Numbered from the stretch's first letter, positions 24,741-32,540 are shown. The stretch: DNA of 35,419 nt from Cytophagaceae bacterium (GCA_027488335.1 JAIYBU010000161.1:1-35419); one strand, 5' to 3'. The notes: generated by a model not told the origin, from the sequence alone. Numbers and translations: made by a program.

Positions 24741-25559
24741 TTATATTTCAACTAAAGCACTCTTAATCAAAGTATTATCTTTTGATTTTAATTTAAATAC
24801 ATCGCCATTTGCTTTACTAATTGGGGCTTCATAAAGCTCTACTTTACCTTTACTTTTTACTTCAAGAATTACAAAAAACTGACCTTTTGCCGATGTATTG
24901 GTTTTCAGCACAAAATTATCATGAGGTGTTTCTCTATCAAAATTAGGTATTTTAGTTTTTGTTTTTCCAGCCCAAGTAGCTAAAGCTTCGGCTTTAAAAT
25001 CTGAGATATCAAAATGTCCTTCACGAGCTTCTTCTTCATCGGCAGGCATTGCAGCAGTTTTGGCAGGTACAAATAAGTTTTCAACAAAATTATGAGCAGA
25101 ATCTTCAACCCAAACGGCTACTACTGGAAGCTCCGTGTCTTTACTTTTTTGAATCATAATGCTCAACGGAGTTCCTTGCGTTTCTTTATTTGTAATTACT
25201 TCATTGAAGGTAAGTTGCTCTGCCCTTGGCGGTCTGTTTCCCGCAAAAATCCTTCCTGCTTCGGCAACTGGCTCTAATAATTCGGTTGCAGCAGCCACCA
25301 AAATCACGACGAAAGCAATTCCCGAAATGATTAATTCTTTTTGGATTTTTCCACTCTTGCGTTCTTTTGAATAACCCGTAATCGAAGACCAGTTATTGAT
25401 AATGTGAAAAATAGCAAAACCTACGAAAATCAAGCCGAAAATTGTGTGGGTCATTTCAACGGCGTGAGCTTTTTGTTTGACGTACAATAAGATACCCGTG
25501 ATTGATAGTGCTAAAAATGCAAAGGCAACAGAAAGACTGATAAGATTCTTTTTCTTCAT
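24741..25559 (-). CDS. DUF4405 membrane domain fused to a DUF2271-like domain
   Basis: 272 residues. Residues 1-95 hold three hydrophobic helices with histidines in EMTHTIFGLIFVGFAIFHIINNW. This is the DUF4405 pattern, whose histidine-bearing helices resemble haem-binding cytochrome b561-type bundles. Residues from about 115 on form a periplasmic domain. Its strands LPVVAVWVEDSAHNFVENLFVP and GQFFVILEVKSKG resemble DUF2271, a domain found in predicted periplasmic redox proteins. A redox role at the inner membrane is inferred. The gene is monocistronic with its own terminator. Confidence 0.62.
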   Translation of the reverse strand: MKKKNLISLSVAFAFLALSITGILLYVKQKAHAVEMTHTIFGLIFVGFAIFHIINNWSSITGYSKERKSGKIQKELIISGIAFVVILVAAATELLEPVAEAGRIFAGNRPPRAEQLTFNEVITNKETQGTPLSIMIQKSKDTELPVVAVWVEDSAHNFVENLFVPAKTAAMPADEEEAREGHFDISDFKAEALATWAGKTKTKIPNFDRETPHDNFVLKTNTSAKGQFFVILEVKSKGKVELYEAPISKANGDVFKLKSKDNTLIKSALVEI

Positions 25560-25587
25560 TTAGGTAAGATATTTTGGTTATTTTTTA

Positions 25588-25617
25588 TAAATGTAAATAG
25601 AATTAGATGAATACAAA
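25588..25617 (-). promoter_or_regulatory. Possible promoter of the DUF4405-fusion gene
   Basis: On the minus strand TTTG (25617-25614), an 18-base spacer and TACATTTA (25595-25588). The spacer is one to two bases short and the -7 element misses its last base, so the call is tentative. Confidence 0.35.
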
Positions 25618-25682
25618 AACCTCAATCGACTATTTAGGTGCTTTTTTAGACAAAATAAATAGAACAACCTATAAATGAGGCA

Positions 25683-26801
25683 TCAATCAGAAATATACAC
25701 CTCGCCCCTACTTAGAATACGAGCCGTACGAATGACACCCGATTTTAGAATTTTGATTTGATTATCAATAAATTCATATTCTAAGTTAACAGTAAATTCG
25801 CCCGTAGGATGCTCGATGGATAATGTTGCATGTTGAATAGTAAATGGTGAATGATTTTTATCAAAAAAAATGTTTTCATCAAGCATTAACCACTTATCAT
25901 TTAACATTAAAAAAGCTGTTGCTACACTCACCGCTGCCAAAACCCCAATAGCTTCGTGAACAACGTGTGGAATGAACATTCGAGTATTAATTACGCCGCC
26001 ATTTTCGGGTGGAGAAACCAAACACATTTTTGGAATAGTTTGGTCTTTTACATCGCCCAAATTCATCATAAAACCTGCTTTTAATCTAATTTGCTCGATT
26101 TTTTGTCTGAGTGGCTCATTGGATTCTAAAATATCTTTCGTTTCATTGCCTACAAGTCCAAAATCAGATGCTCGCATGATGACAATTGGCATACCATTGT
26201 CGATGCACGTAACTTCAACTCCTTCAATAGTATCTGTTGCTTTTCCTGTGGGAAGTAATGAACCACAAGTTGAGCCAACGGTATCTAAATAATTACAGAT
26301 TATTGGGGCGGCTGTGCCTACTACGCCATCCACTTTAGCATCGCCTTTGGTTTCAATGATGCCGTTAGGTGTTTGCACAACTACCTCACACATTCCGCCC
26401 GTATTGATTATATTTATTTTAGCAGAGGTTATCGGGTACATTGCCTCAATCATACCCGTTTCGATGGCGAAAGGCACAATTCCTGCTAAAATATTTCCAC
26501 AGGTCTGGGCGGTCGACACTTTTCCTTTGCCCACTACAACCTGTACAAAATTATAATCTAAATCAGCAGAAGGGTTTTCTGATTGACTGATAATAGCTAC
26601 TTTACTGGTCAGAGAAGTTGCACCGCCCAAACCATCAATTTGCCGAGGGTCTCCTTCGGTTGTACCTTCCATTGCTAAAAGTAGCACTCTGTTCCTTTCG
26701 GCTTCGTCTTTTGGTAAATCATCTGCCCTAAAATATAAGCCTTTTGATGAACCACCACGAATTTGGTAAAATGGAATTTTCATAAGCTTTTCATCATTCA
26801 T
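25683..26801 (-). CDS. galD: PrpF/GalD-type 4-oxalomesaconate tautomerase
   Basis: 372 residues of the PrpF family (diaminopimelate-epimerase fold). The N-terminal IPFYQIRGGSSKGLYFR is typical. Likely catalytic residues are K67 in GGATSLTSKVAI and C101 in AQTCGNILAG, matching the lysine/cysteine of PrpF isomerases. With a GalB-like hydratase and GalC-like aldolase upstream, the probable reaction is tautomerisation of 4-oxalomesaconate after gallate ring cleavage. 2-Methylaconitate isomerase is unlikely without prp genes. The start overlaps the preceding stop as ATGA (26798-26801), suggesting translational coupling; M7 is an alternative start. The segment NHSPFTIQHATLSIEH near residue 315 comes from a repeat element. 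Confidence 0.82.
   Translation of the reverse strand: MNDEKLMKIPFYQIRGGSSKGLYFRADDLPKDEAERNRVLLLAMEGTTEGDPRQIDGLGGATSLTSKVAIISQSENPSADLDYNFVQVVVGKGKVSTAQTCGNILAGIVPFAIETGMIEAMYPITSAKINIINTGGMCEVVVQTPNGIIETKGDAKVDGVVGTAAPIICNYLDTVGSTCGSLLPTGKATDTIEGVEVTCIDNGMPIVIMRASDFGLVGNETKDILESNEPLRQKIEQIRLKAGFMMNLGDVKDQTIPKMCLVSPPENGGVINTRMFIPHVVHEAIGVLAAVSVATAFLMLNDKWLMLDENIFFDKNHSPFTIQHATLSIEHPTGEFTVNLEYEFIDNQIKILKSGVIRTARILSRGEVYISD
25809..25853. repeat. Intragenic TATTCAACATGCAACATT-type repeat in galD
   Basis: On the minus strand ATTCACCATTTACTATTCAAC followed by further CATT words is translated as HSPFTIQHATLSIEH. It matches the kind of repeat found in the DadA-like gene (5095-5126). Both encode an IQH-containing string. 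Confidence 0.5.
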
Positions 26802-27577
26802 TTACTCAGTTTCTCTAAATTATCTCTCGTTCCTCTTGTTACGATTGGCTCAATTCCTTTGGCTTCGAGCATTTCAATAACAGCTTCCATTTCGTGCATT
26901 CTTCGCACTGCGTGTGTGCGGCTTCCCTCCACAAATCGGTCGATTAATTCATCATTTCCACCAATTAATGAGCTGATTTGGCCTCTTATATAATTATCCA
27001 TGCCGAAGGCTTCGCCTGCTTCCATTGCTTCACAAACTACGGCCGCAATACCTTTATAGACAATCGAACGTAGCAGTTTTCGAGTAGCAGCATCACCAAC
27101 TTGGCTATTTTCCATTATTTTCAAATTGAGATTCAATGGCTTTATTTTTCCAAGAAATTCAGCAGCAAATTCTCCTGATGCTAATAATGGTGTCATCATT
27201 CCTTTGGGTGGGACTGGTGCCATAATAGCCAAATCTATTACTTTTACGCCCGAAGACTTTAATATTTCGGCAATTTCCTTCTTCTTTTCAGGTCCAGAAG
27301 TATTCATTTCGCAGAAAAATTGATGAGGTGTTAATACGCTCGCTAATTCCTCGGCAATCGGAATCGAAACCGATGAAAGATTCACACTAAAAATAATATC
27401 AGCCTCTTTTACGGCTGCAATACTATTATCTTTGACTTTGATAGCCACATCTAATTTATGTATTAGTTTTGGGTCAAAACCTGTTACTTCAACACCTAAT
27501 TTTACTAAATCATTGGCAAAATGACTACCTGCTTCGCCTAAACCAAGAATAGCTATTTTTAATTTTTCATTATTCAT
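26798..27577 (-). CDS. NAD(P)-dependent dehydrogenase with DUF1932 C-terminal domain
   Basis: 259 residues. The N-terminal Rossmann motif is ILGLGEAGSHFAND (G12, G14, G17), as in 3-hydroxyisobutyrate/6-phosphogluconate dehydrogenases. The C-terminal helical part (DAATRKLLRSIVYKGIAAVVCEAMEAGEAFG onward) fits DUF1932, including a lysine at the usual catalytic place. It sits between the aldolase gene (21-base gap) and the tautomerase gene (ATGA overlap), so it belongs to the pathway. The gallate route as known needs no dehydrogenase, so its role is open. It might oxidise a semialdehyde from another catechol substrate (a LigC-like job by a different fold) or reduce a side product. Confidence 0.75.
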   Translation of the reverse strand: MNNEKLKIAILGLGEAGSHFANDLVKLGVEVTGFDPKLIHKLDVAIKVKDNSIAAVKEADIIFSVNLSSVSIPIAEELASVLTPHQFFCEMNTSGPEKKKEIAEILKSSGVKVIDLAIMAPVPPKGMMTPLLASGEFAAEFLGKIKPLNLNLKIMENSQVGDAATRKLLRSIVYKGIAAVVCEAMEAGEAFGMDNYIRGQISSLIGGNDELIDRFVEGSRTHAVRRMHEMEAVIEMLEAKGIEPIVTRGTRDNLEKLSK

Positions 27578-27598
27578 TATACATTCTTCCTTAAGTAA

Positions 27599-28210
27599 TC
27601 ACCATCCAAATTTTTCTCTCCAACCATAAATGTCAATCGAAACTCTGCCTTTACGGAGTTCAGCACGGGTACGTTCTTCCTTAGCTTCACGAGCGGTGGC
27701 TTTTTCGATAGTTTCTTCGATTCTATTTTGTGGAACTACCACTACACCATCACGGTCACCTATAATAATATCGCCTGAATTTATCCGCACATCACCAATA
27801 ATGATGGGTTCATTGAGCGTACCATCGCCATGATTCGATGTACCACGAATACACAATCCCCTCGAAAAAACAGGAAAACCCATTGCTTCAATATCGTCGG
27901 CATCTCGCACGCAAGCATCTATCACTAAGCCATTTATACCTTTTGTTTTTGCTCCAAGGCTCATTAAATCACCCCAATAACCTGCTTCATAAAAGCCAGA
28001 ACAGCTGGCAATCAGAACATCGCCCGCTTGTGCATAAGCGTAGGCACGATGCAACAAAATGTTGTCACGGGGCATCGTTTGTACGGTATAAGCAGGCCCA
28101 CAAACTTTCATTTCTTTGGCAATAGGTTTAATTGCTGAAGGTAAAAATCCAACATTCCCTAATGCTTCGCAGATGGTGGCGGCTGAGAATTTAGATAATT
28201 CTTTATACAT
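27599..28210 (-). CDS. galC: RraA/HMG-aldolase family, 4-carboxy-4-hydroxy-2-oxoadipate aldolase
   Basis: 203 residues of the RraA-like class II aldolase family. The conserved GYWGDLMSLGAK stretch (77-88) and the metal/pyruvate site VIDACVRDADD (R102, D103) are intact, unlike in pure RNase E regulators. In gallate and protocatechuate 4,5-cleavage routes this enzyme splits 4-carboxy-4-hydroxy-2-oxoadipate into pyruvate and oxaloacetate, and often also decarboxylates oxaloacetate. RraA regulator function is unlikely given the operon. The gap to the upstream hydratase gene is 71 bases. Confidence 0.82.
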   Translation of the reverse strand: MYKELSKFSAATICEALGNVGFLPSAIKPIAKEMKVCGPAYTVQTMPRDNILLHRAYAYAQAGDVLIASCSGFYEAGYWGDLMSLGAKTKGINGLVIDACVRDADDIEAMGFPVFSRGLCIRGTSNHGDGTLNEPIIIGDVRINSGDIIIGDRDGVVVVPQNRIEETIEKATAREAKEERTRAELRKGRVSIDIYGWREKFGW

Positions 28211-28281
28211 TATTCGATAAATGGTTTATTTGGGTAATGATTATCGGAAAAAATATTTTCCCAATAACAGATAATCAGTAA

Positions 28282-28998
28282 CTAAAATATAGAATTTGTA
28301 ACTCTTGGCAAATGGCTTTGGAAAGCCTCTGCATATTTCACCTCTTTTTTACCCGAAATTCTACGAGCATGGTTGGCTCTTCTACCACCTAATTCGGTAT
28401 AGTATTCTACCAAGTATTTCTGAGCTCCCATGCAGTTCATGGCGGCAATCTTTTTATCGAAGACTGAAGAAATATCAATAAAAGTATCGGGTTTGAAGTC
28501 GCAGATTTCGGGCTGATGCGGCTCAAAAGAATACCAAGCTGGCGGGTCGATGTTTTTGAATGCACTGGCGACACCTGCACCACAGCTCAACAACCTTGCT
28601 CGTTCGGTAGCTTGATAGGCTAACGGATGGTCGGGATTGAAAGGGTCTTTGGCAGTATGGGTCAGAATAACCGTTGGCTCAAAATCACCTATAATTTTGG
28701 TTAGTTGTGCGATTCTTTCGTCTGAAATCAGCATTGGGTAATCGCCCCAATCTAAAAACTTAATGGGTGTTCCGAAAATATCAGCCGCCTGTTGGGCTTG
28801 TGCTTTTCTGATAATTTTCACACTTTCCTCTGTACGATTTGGGTCTTCTTTCCAAAGTTCGCCAGACTCGCCACGCTCACCAAAAGAAAGGCAAACTACA
28901 AGGGTTTCTGCTCCTTGTTCAACACTTTTTGCTATTACGCCTCCACTTCGCCAAACAAAATCGGCCGAATGAGCAGAGATTACTAATAATTTATTCAT
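28282..28998 (-). CDS. galB: PIG-L family zinc hydratase, GalB-like 4-oxalomesaconate hydratase
   Basis: 238 residues with a PIG-L/LmbE fold. Most PIG-L deacetylases begin AHPDDE. Here the motif reads ISAHSADFVWRSGG, giving H10 and D13 as metal ligands and H124 (PDHPLAY) as the third. From memory the HSADFVW version is what the 4-oxalomesaconate hydratase GalB of Pseudomonas putida has, rather than the sugar deacetylases. The reaction would add water to 4-oxalomesaconate, giving 4-carboxy-4-hydroxy-2-oxoadipate. It lies between the ring-cleavage dioxygenase gene and the aldolase gene. Confidence 0.78.
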   Translation of the reverse strand: MNKLLVISAHSADFVWRSGGVIAKSVEQGAETLVVCLSFGERGESGELWKEDPNRTEESVKIIRKAQAQQAADIFGTPIKFLDWGDYPMLISDERIAQLTKIIGDFEPTVILTHTAKDPFNPDHPLAYQATERARLLSCGAGVASAFKNIDPPAWYSFEPHQPEICDFKPDTFIDISSVFDKKIAAMNCMGAQKYLVEYYTELGGRRANHARRISGKKEVKYAEAFQSHLPRVTNSIF

Positions 28999-29103
28999 AT
29001 ATTTTTATGTTTTACCTATGAAAATCAGTACTACTTGCATCTACCGTTATACTTAATGACGTAGCTACTTTCATAATACTGATTTAAACGGACTGTAACT
29101 ATT

Positions 29104-30090
29104 CTAAATTAATTCTTCTGGCATTGGATTTCCTCGTGTATGGAAACTTTCTACAGTTTTTAAACCCCATGCTTGGCCTTTCAGGCGTTCTTCTCTATTC
29201 CAAACAACGGTTTCATAATCGGGGTCAAGAATGAGTCGAGCTGAGGCATTGGCTACTTCAATTCTATTACCTCCTGGTTCGTAGAGATACAAGAAGAATG
29301 TTTGTTGAATGGCGTGTTTATGTGGCCCCGTTTCGATAAAAATGCCATTTTCTAAGGCAATATCGGCGGCAATCAAGATTTCCTCTCGGCTATTGGTTGC
29401 ATAAGTAAGATGATGTAAGCGTCCGTTTAGACCACTGTGGTCTTCAGTTATCGCCAAATCGTATGATTTATTATTGACCGAAACCCACACTCCTTTTGGT
29501 CCATCTTCAAATTCAATTCTTTCGGTATTTCTACCGCCCAAAACTCCAAATTGAAAATCTCTAAATGCTCGAATATCTTTAGCCAAAAGGTTGAGGTGGT
29601 CAATTCTACGCACATTTGCCCCACGGGCCGGGTATTTACTATTGGTATTTTTCAACGCCGACTGCATATCGCCTTCAGCTTTGTATTTATTGGTATCGAA
29701 GTAAATCTCACATAAATGCCCATCAGGATAACGAAAACGATAAGCCTTTCCGTAGCCACATTCGTGGTCAATCCAACCGATGCCCAAGCCTGTGGCTTCA
29801 ATGGCTTTTACTCGTGCTTCGAGCGATTCTCGGCTTCTGGCTCTCCACGCAAAATGCCCAATTCCACTGTGTTTATGGGCTGTCAGCTTTAATGAATGAT
29901 GTTCGTAGTCGTCATAGGCTCGGAGATAGGCCGAGTTTTCATCTGATTCAGTAACGTACATTCCCAAAATATCAGTAAAAAAGCGAATGCTTTTATCTAA
30001 TTTTGGCGTAAGTAGCTCAACATGAGCTAAGTGGGCGAGTTCCCAAGTGATACCCCCTAAAGGAGAGTTTAAATTCAAATTTTCTTTCAT
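29104..30090 (-). CDS. VOC-fold (type I) extradiol ring-cleavage dioxygenase, candidate gallate dioxygenase
   Basis: 328 residues from the ATG at 30090; the in-frame TTG at 30099 is less likely. Two VOC (glyoxalase/BphC-type) modules: residues about 20-130, and a catalytic module from about 160. The iron triad is H165 (RRIDHLNLLA), H226 or H227 (GRLHHLTY) and E278 (GGNRIEV). Second-shell H259 (PHKHAIQQTFF) and the tyrosines of LYLYEPGGNR fit extradiol dioxygenases of the XylE/HPCD class. The gene follows the tannase gene by 12 bases and precedes galB, so the substrate is probably gallate, giving 4-oxalomesaconate. Described gallate dioxygenases are of the unrelated LigB fold. The N-terminal NLNLNSPLGG is encoded by a repeat element. 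Confidence 0.85.
   Translation of the reverse strand: MKENLNLNSPLGGITWELAHLAHVELLTPKLDKSIRFFTDILGMYVTESDENSAYLRAYDDYEHHSLKLTAHKHSGIGHFAWRARSRESLEARVKAIEATGLGIGWIDHECGYGKAYRFRYPDGHLCEIYFDTNKYKAEGDMQSALKNTNSKYPARGANVRRIDHLNLLAKDIRAFRDFQFGVLGGRNTERIEFEDGPKGVWVSVNNKSYDLAITEDHSGLNGRLHHLTYATNSREEILIAADIALENGIFIETGPHKHAIQQTFFLYLYEPGGNRIEVANASARLILDPDYETVVWNREERLKGQAWGLKTVESFHTRGNPMPEELI
30053..30065. repeat. CCCCCTAAAGGAG element in the dioxygenase N-terminus
   Basis: An imperfect copy of the CCCCTTTAGGGG palindrome, translated on the minus strand as NSPLGG before the first VOC module. The same words (NSPLG) begin the DadA-like oxidase. Confidence 0.5.
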
Positions 30091-30102
30091 CTGTATCAAA
30101 TG

Positions 30103-31545
30103 TTATTTACAAATACTATCAGCCCAAGAAAATAATTCTTCGAGGTCGTAGTCTCCGCTGTGCGGTTTATCCCATGGTAATTCGAGATTGGCGTGATAGC
30201 CTTTATTTTTCAACTGAGTGGCCAAAATAACCGAAATTGCAAAACCTGTATCTTTATCTTTTGCACCGTGCCGTATTCGCCAATTTTGAGCTGTTTTGGC
30301 TTGTTTATCCCCAACATAATTCATCGGATTCATCATTTTAATGGGCTGTTTATCGGCCATCGCAGCATTCGGAGCTTTTGAATGAGATTGGGAATATACT
30401 GTAAAATGGCTGTTTTCAACAGAACTTGTACCGAAAAGGTTATTTTCAAAGGATTTATTGTCGAGGGCGTCGAAAGCAGGAGGAGTTTTCATGCGTTCGA
30501 GGTAAATCATATAGGCATCGAAATCTACCGAAAGCACTTTACCATCTTTCATTTCGAGAGCACTATTTCTTGATAAATCTGTTCCTGCATTCAAGGCCTT
30601 TTGGGCCGAAGCTACGATGTATGATTTTACCAAGTCTTTGAAATTTCCATTTCCTTCTGCATCTAAACTTAATTTTTCGCCTGACTCATTTTTTAGATTC
30701 AAGCCATTGAGGTATTTCGGAAATGCTGCTTTCAAATCATCCGAAACTTTGATTGATTCAGCATCTAAAACGCCCGATTTTCCTCTGAAATTAAATGAAT
30801 GGATTTTATTCAACTGCCATTCGTAAGCCATATCGGCATTTTCGAGATTGGTAATCGGACAATATGCCGATACAGCAAAAATATCATCGGTGGCATTAGC
30901 AGCACCGAGCGTTTTCAAAAAGGGTTCATAATCTGGGTGATTACCTGTTGCCCCCAGCAAAGTTGACATGGCCCCGCCTGCACTGGTACCGTTCGAGATA
31001 ATTTTATTGGCATCGCCAGCCATTAATTTATCATTGAATTTCAAATACCTCACTGCTGCTTTTAAATCAACAATTCCAGCGGGGGCTTTGCCTGTAAATT
31101 CTCCTTTTTCGTTTTTATTGGTTCGTCCTCTTGCACCTGCCGAAGCCACAATATAACCTTTTGAGAGAGCCGTCAAAACAGTTTTGTTGTTGTAAGGAAA
31201 CCCTCCCTTTTGCTCTGAAACTATGAAAGTAGCGGGTACAGCTGGCATATAACCTCCCACACGATTGGGGAAAAATATCGGAGCAGTTTCGGCTGTAAAA
31301 CCATTGATGCTTCCACCATTAAAATACTCCTCAGGAATATAAATATTTAGTACATGATGGGCTAAATCTACTGGATTTTCCACGTAAATAATTTTCTCAA
31401 AGGCTCTAACTTTGATAGCTTTTCCGTTAAAATCTTGGGTTTGAGATTCATATTTTGAGACATCAAACTGAAGTTTGTTTTGGGCATTTGTGCTTAGAGC
31501 TGCACATAACAAGCAACAAAGGCTGCCCAGTTGATAAATTTTCAT
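30103..31545 (-). CDS. Secreted subtype-B tannase (tannin acyl hydrolase)
   Basis: 480 residues with a signal peptide (MKIYQLGSLCCLLCAALSTNA, cleavage before Q22). The alpha/beta-hydrolase nucleophile is S188 in NGTSAGGAMS. The tannase-type charged pair region is D430 in RHGAKDKDTGFA and H462 in PWDKPHSGDYD. The S/D/H order and the 32-residue D-H spacing match the Lactobacillus plantarum tannase triad (Ser163, Asp419, His451, from memory). GKAPAGIVDLKAAVRYLKF and KTPPAFD are further family words. It should hydrolyse galloyl esters to gallate in the periplasm or outside. It is first in the six-gene operon and divergent from an AraC gene. Feruloyl esterase is a less likely alternative. Confidence 0.85.
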   Translation of the reverse strand: MKIYQLGSLCCLLCAALSTNAQNKLQFDVSKYESQTQDFNGKAIKVRAFEKIIYVENPVDLAHHVLNIYIPEEYFNGGSINGFTAETAPIFFPNRVGGYMPAVPATFIVSEQKGGFPYNNKTVLTALSKGYIVASAGARGRTNKNEKGEFTGKAPAGIVDLKAAVRYLKFNDKLMAGDANKIISNGTSAGGAMSTLLGATGNHPDYEPFLKTLGAANATDDIFAVSAYCPITNLENADMAYEWQLNKIHSFNFRGKSGVLDAESIKVSDDLKAAFPKYLNGLNLKNESGEKLSLDAEGNGNFKDLVKSYIVASAQKALNAGTDLSRNSALEMKDGKVLSVDFDAYMIYLERMKTPPAFDALDNKSFENNLFGTSSVENSHFTVYSQSHSKAPNAAMADKQPIKMMNPMNYVGDKQAKTAQNWRIRHGAKDKDTGFAISVILATQLKNKGYHANLELPWDKPHSGDYDLEELFSWADSICK

Positions 31546-31661
31546 GTGTAAGCAAATAGGTGTAAAATGCGTTGTAACTTCTGATACAAATTTCTTAACT
31601 TTTATTAATTTTAACAGGAAACTATTTTTACTTTTATAGATAAAAATTAAACATTAGCTAA
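31546..31661. promoter_or_regulatory. Divergent control region of the tannase operon and AraC gene
   Basis: 116 A/T-rich bases between the two divergent start codons. No exact TTTG/TAnnTTTG pair faces the tannase gene; only TATTTG near 31554-31549 on the minus strand resembles part of a -7 element. TACTTTTA at 31629-31636 is a partial -7 for the AraC gene. A weak core promoter suits activation by the divergent AraC protein (inference). Confidence 0.45.
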
Positions 31662-32540
31662 ATGAAGCAAGAAAAGAATATTCTGAACTTCGATGGACTT
31701 TACGGCGATGATTATGGACGCTATTCATCCGAATATATATTTTTGGAATTAATAGCTACCCGTAGTCAATCATTCGATTGGAGTATCAAACCACACATAC
31801 ATACACAGCTTTTTCAAGTTTTTATTGTAGAAAAAGGCTCACTTTTATTTCAAGAAGCCACTAAAGAACAAGAACTTCATGCTCCATGTATTATGCTGAT
31901 ACCTCCTACCAAGTTGCATGGCTTGGTCTATACACCCGATGTTGAAGGGCATATCTTGACGCTTTCGGATAGTATCGTGGAAGATATTTTTAAAACATCA
32001 AACCCGATTTGGCGAACTTATGAAGACATCAGAATTCTGAATAGTTTTGAAGAAGAAATATCGTTTGAACAGTTGCTGCGAATCTTAGTAAACATCGAAT
32101 CTGAATTATTTAATGAAAACCCCGAACGTTTTTTGATGTTACGAGCCTACATTACACAGTTTTTTATCCATCTTCATCGACTAAACAAACAAGTGGAAGC
32201 TCAAAAAGGAGATTCGCTCATGATGACACATTTTCGGAAATTCCAGCACAATATCAAACATTCACAATACCCCAAAAGCATCCCCGATTTTGCTGATGAA
32301 CTTAATATTACGGCCGTACACCTTAATCGGATTTGTAAGGCCGTAGCAAGAAAATCGGCCATCGAATTGGTTCATCAAAACCTTATTAATGAAGCTCAAA
32401 AATACCTACTTCATACTTCGTATTCAATTTCGGAGATTGCTTTTTTACTCAAATTTGAATACCCCAATTATTTTGCGAAGTTGTTCAAGAAATACGTCGG
32501 GATGTCGCCCAATGAGTTTAGATTACAAGATAGAAAATGA
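31662..32540 (+). CDS. AraC-family regulator, probable activator of the tannase/gallate operon
   Basis: 292 residues. The N-terminal half is a cupin-type effector domain (KPHIHTQLFQVFIVEKGSLLFQE; PCIMLIPPTKLHGLVY). The last 100 residues form the AraC double helix-turn-helix (SIPDFADELNITAVHLNRICKAV; SISEIAFLLKFEYPNYFAKLFKKYVGMSPNEFR). The architecture is like PobR/PobA-type regulators that sense aromatic acids. Divergent placement 116 bases from the tannase start suggests it controls that operon, with gallate or an oxidation product as ligand (inference). Confidence 0.82.
   Translation: MKQEKNILNFDGLYGDDYGRYSSEYIFLELIATRSQSFDWSIKPHIHTQLFQVFIVEKGSLLFQEATKEQELHAPCIMLIPPTKLHGLVYTPDVEGHILTLSDSIVEDIFKTSNPIWRTYEDIRILNSFEEEISFEQLLRILVNIESELFNENPERFLMLRAYITQFFIHLHRLNKQVEAQKGDSLMMTHFRKFQHNIKHSQYPKSIPDFADELNITAVHLNRICKAVARKSAIELVHQNLINEAQKYLLHTSYSISEIAFLLKFEYPNYFAKLFKKYVGMSPNEFRLQDRK

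Noticed and set aside
27599..28210. RNase E regulator RraA
   Set aside because: The aldolase Arg-Asp pair is intact and the gene lies inside an aromatic-degradation operon.
29104..30090. Glyoxalase or bleomycin-resistance call for the VOC protein
   Set aside because: Two full modules of about 330 residues with the extradiol triad and second-shell His/Tyr fit a ring-cleavage dioxygenase, not the single-module resistance proteins.
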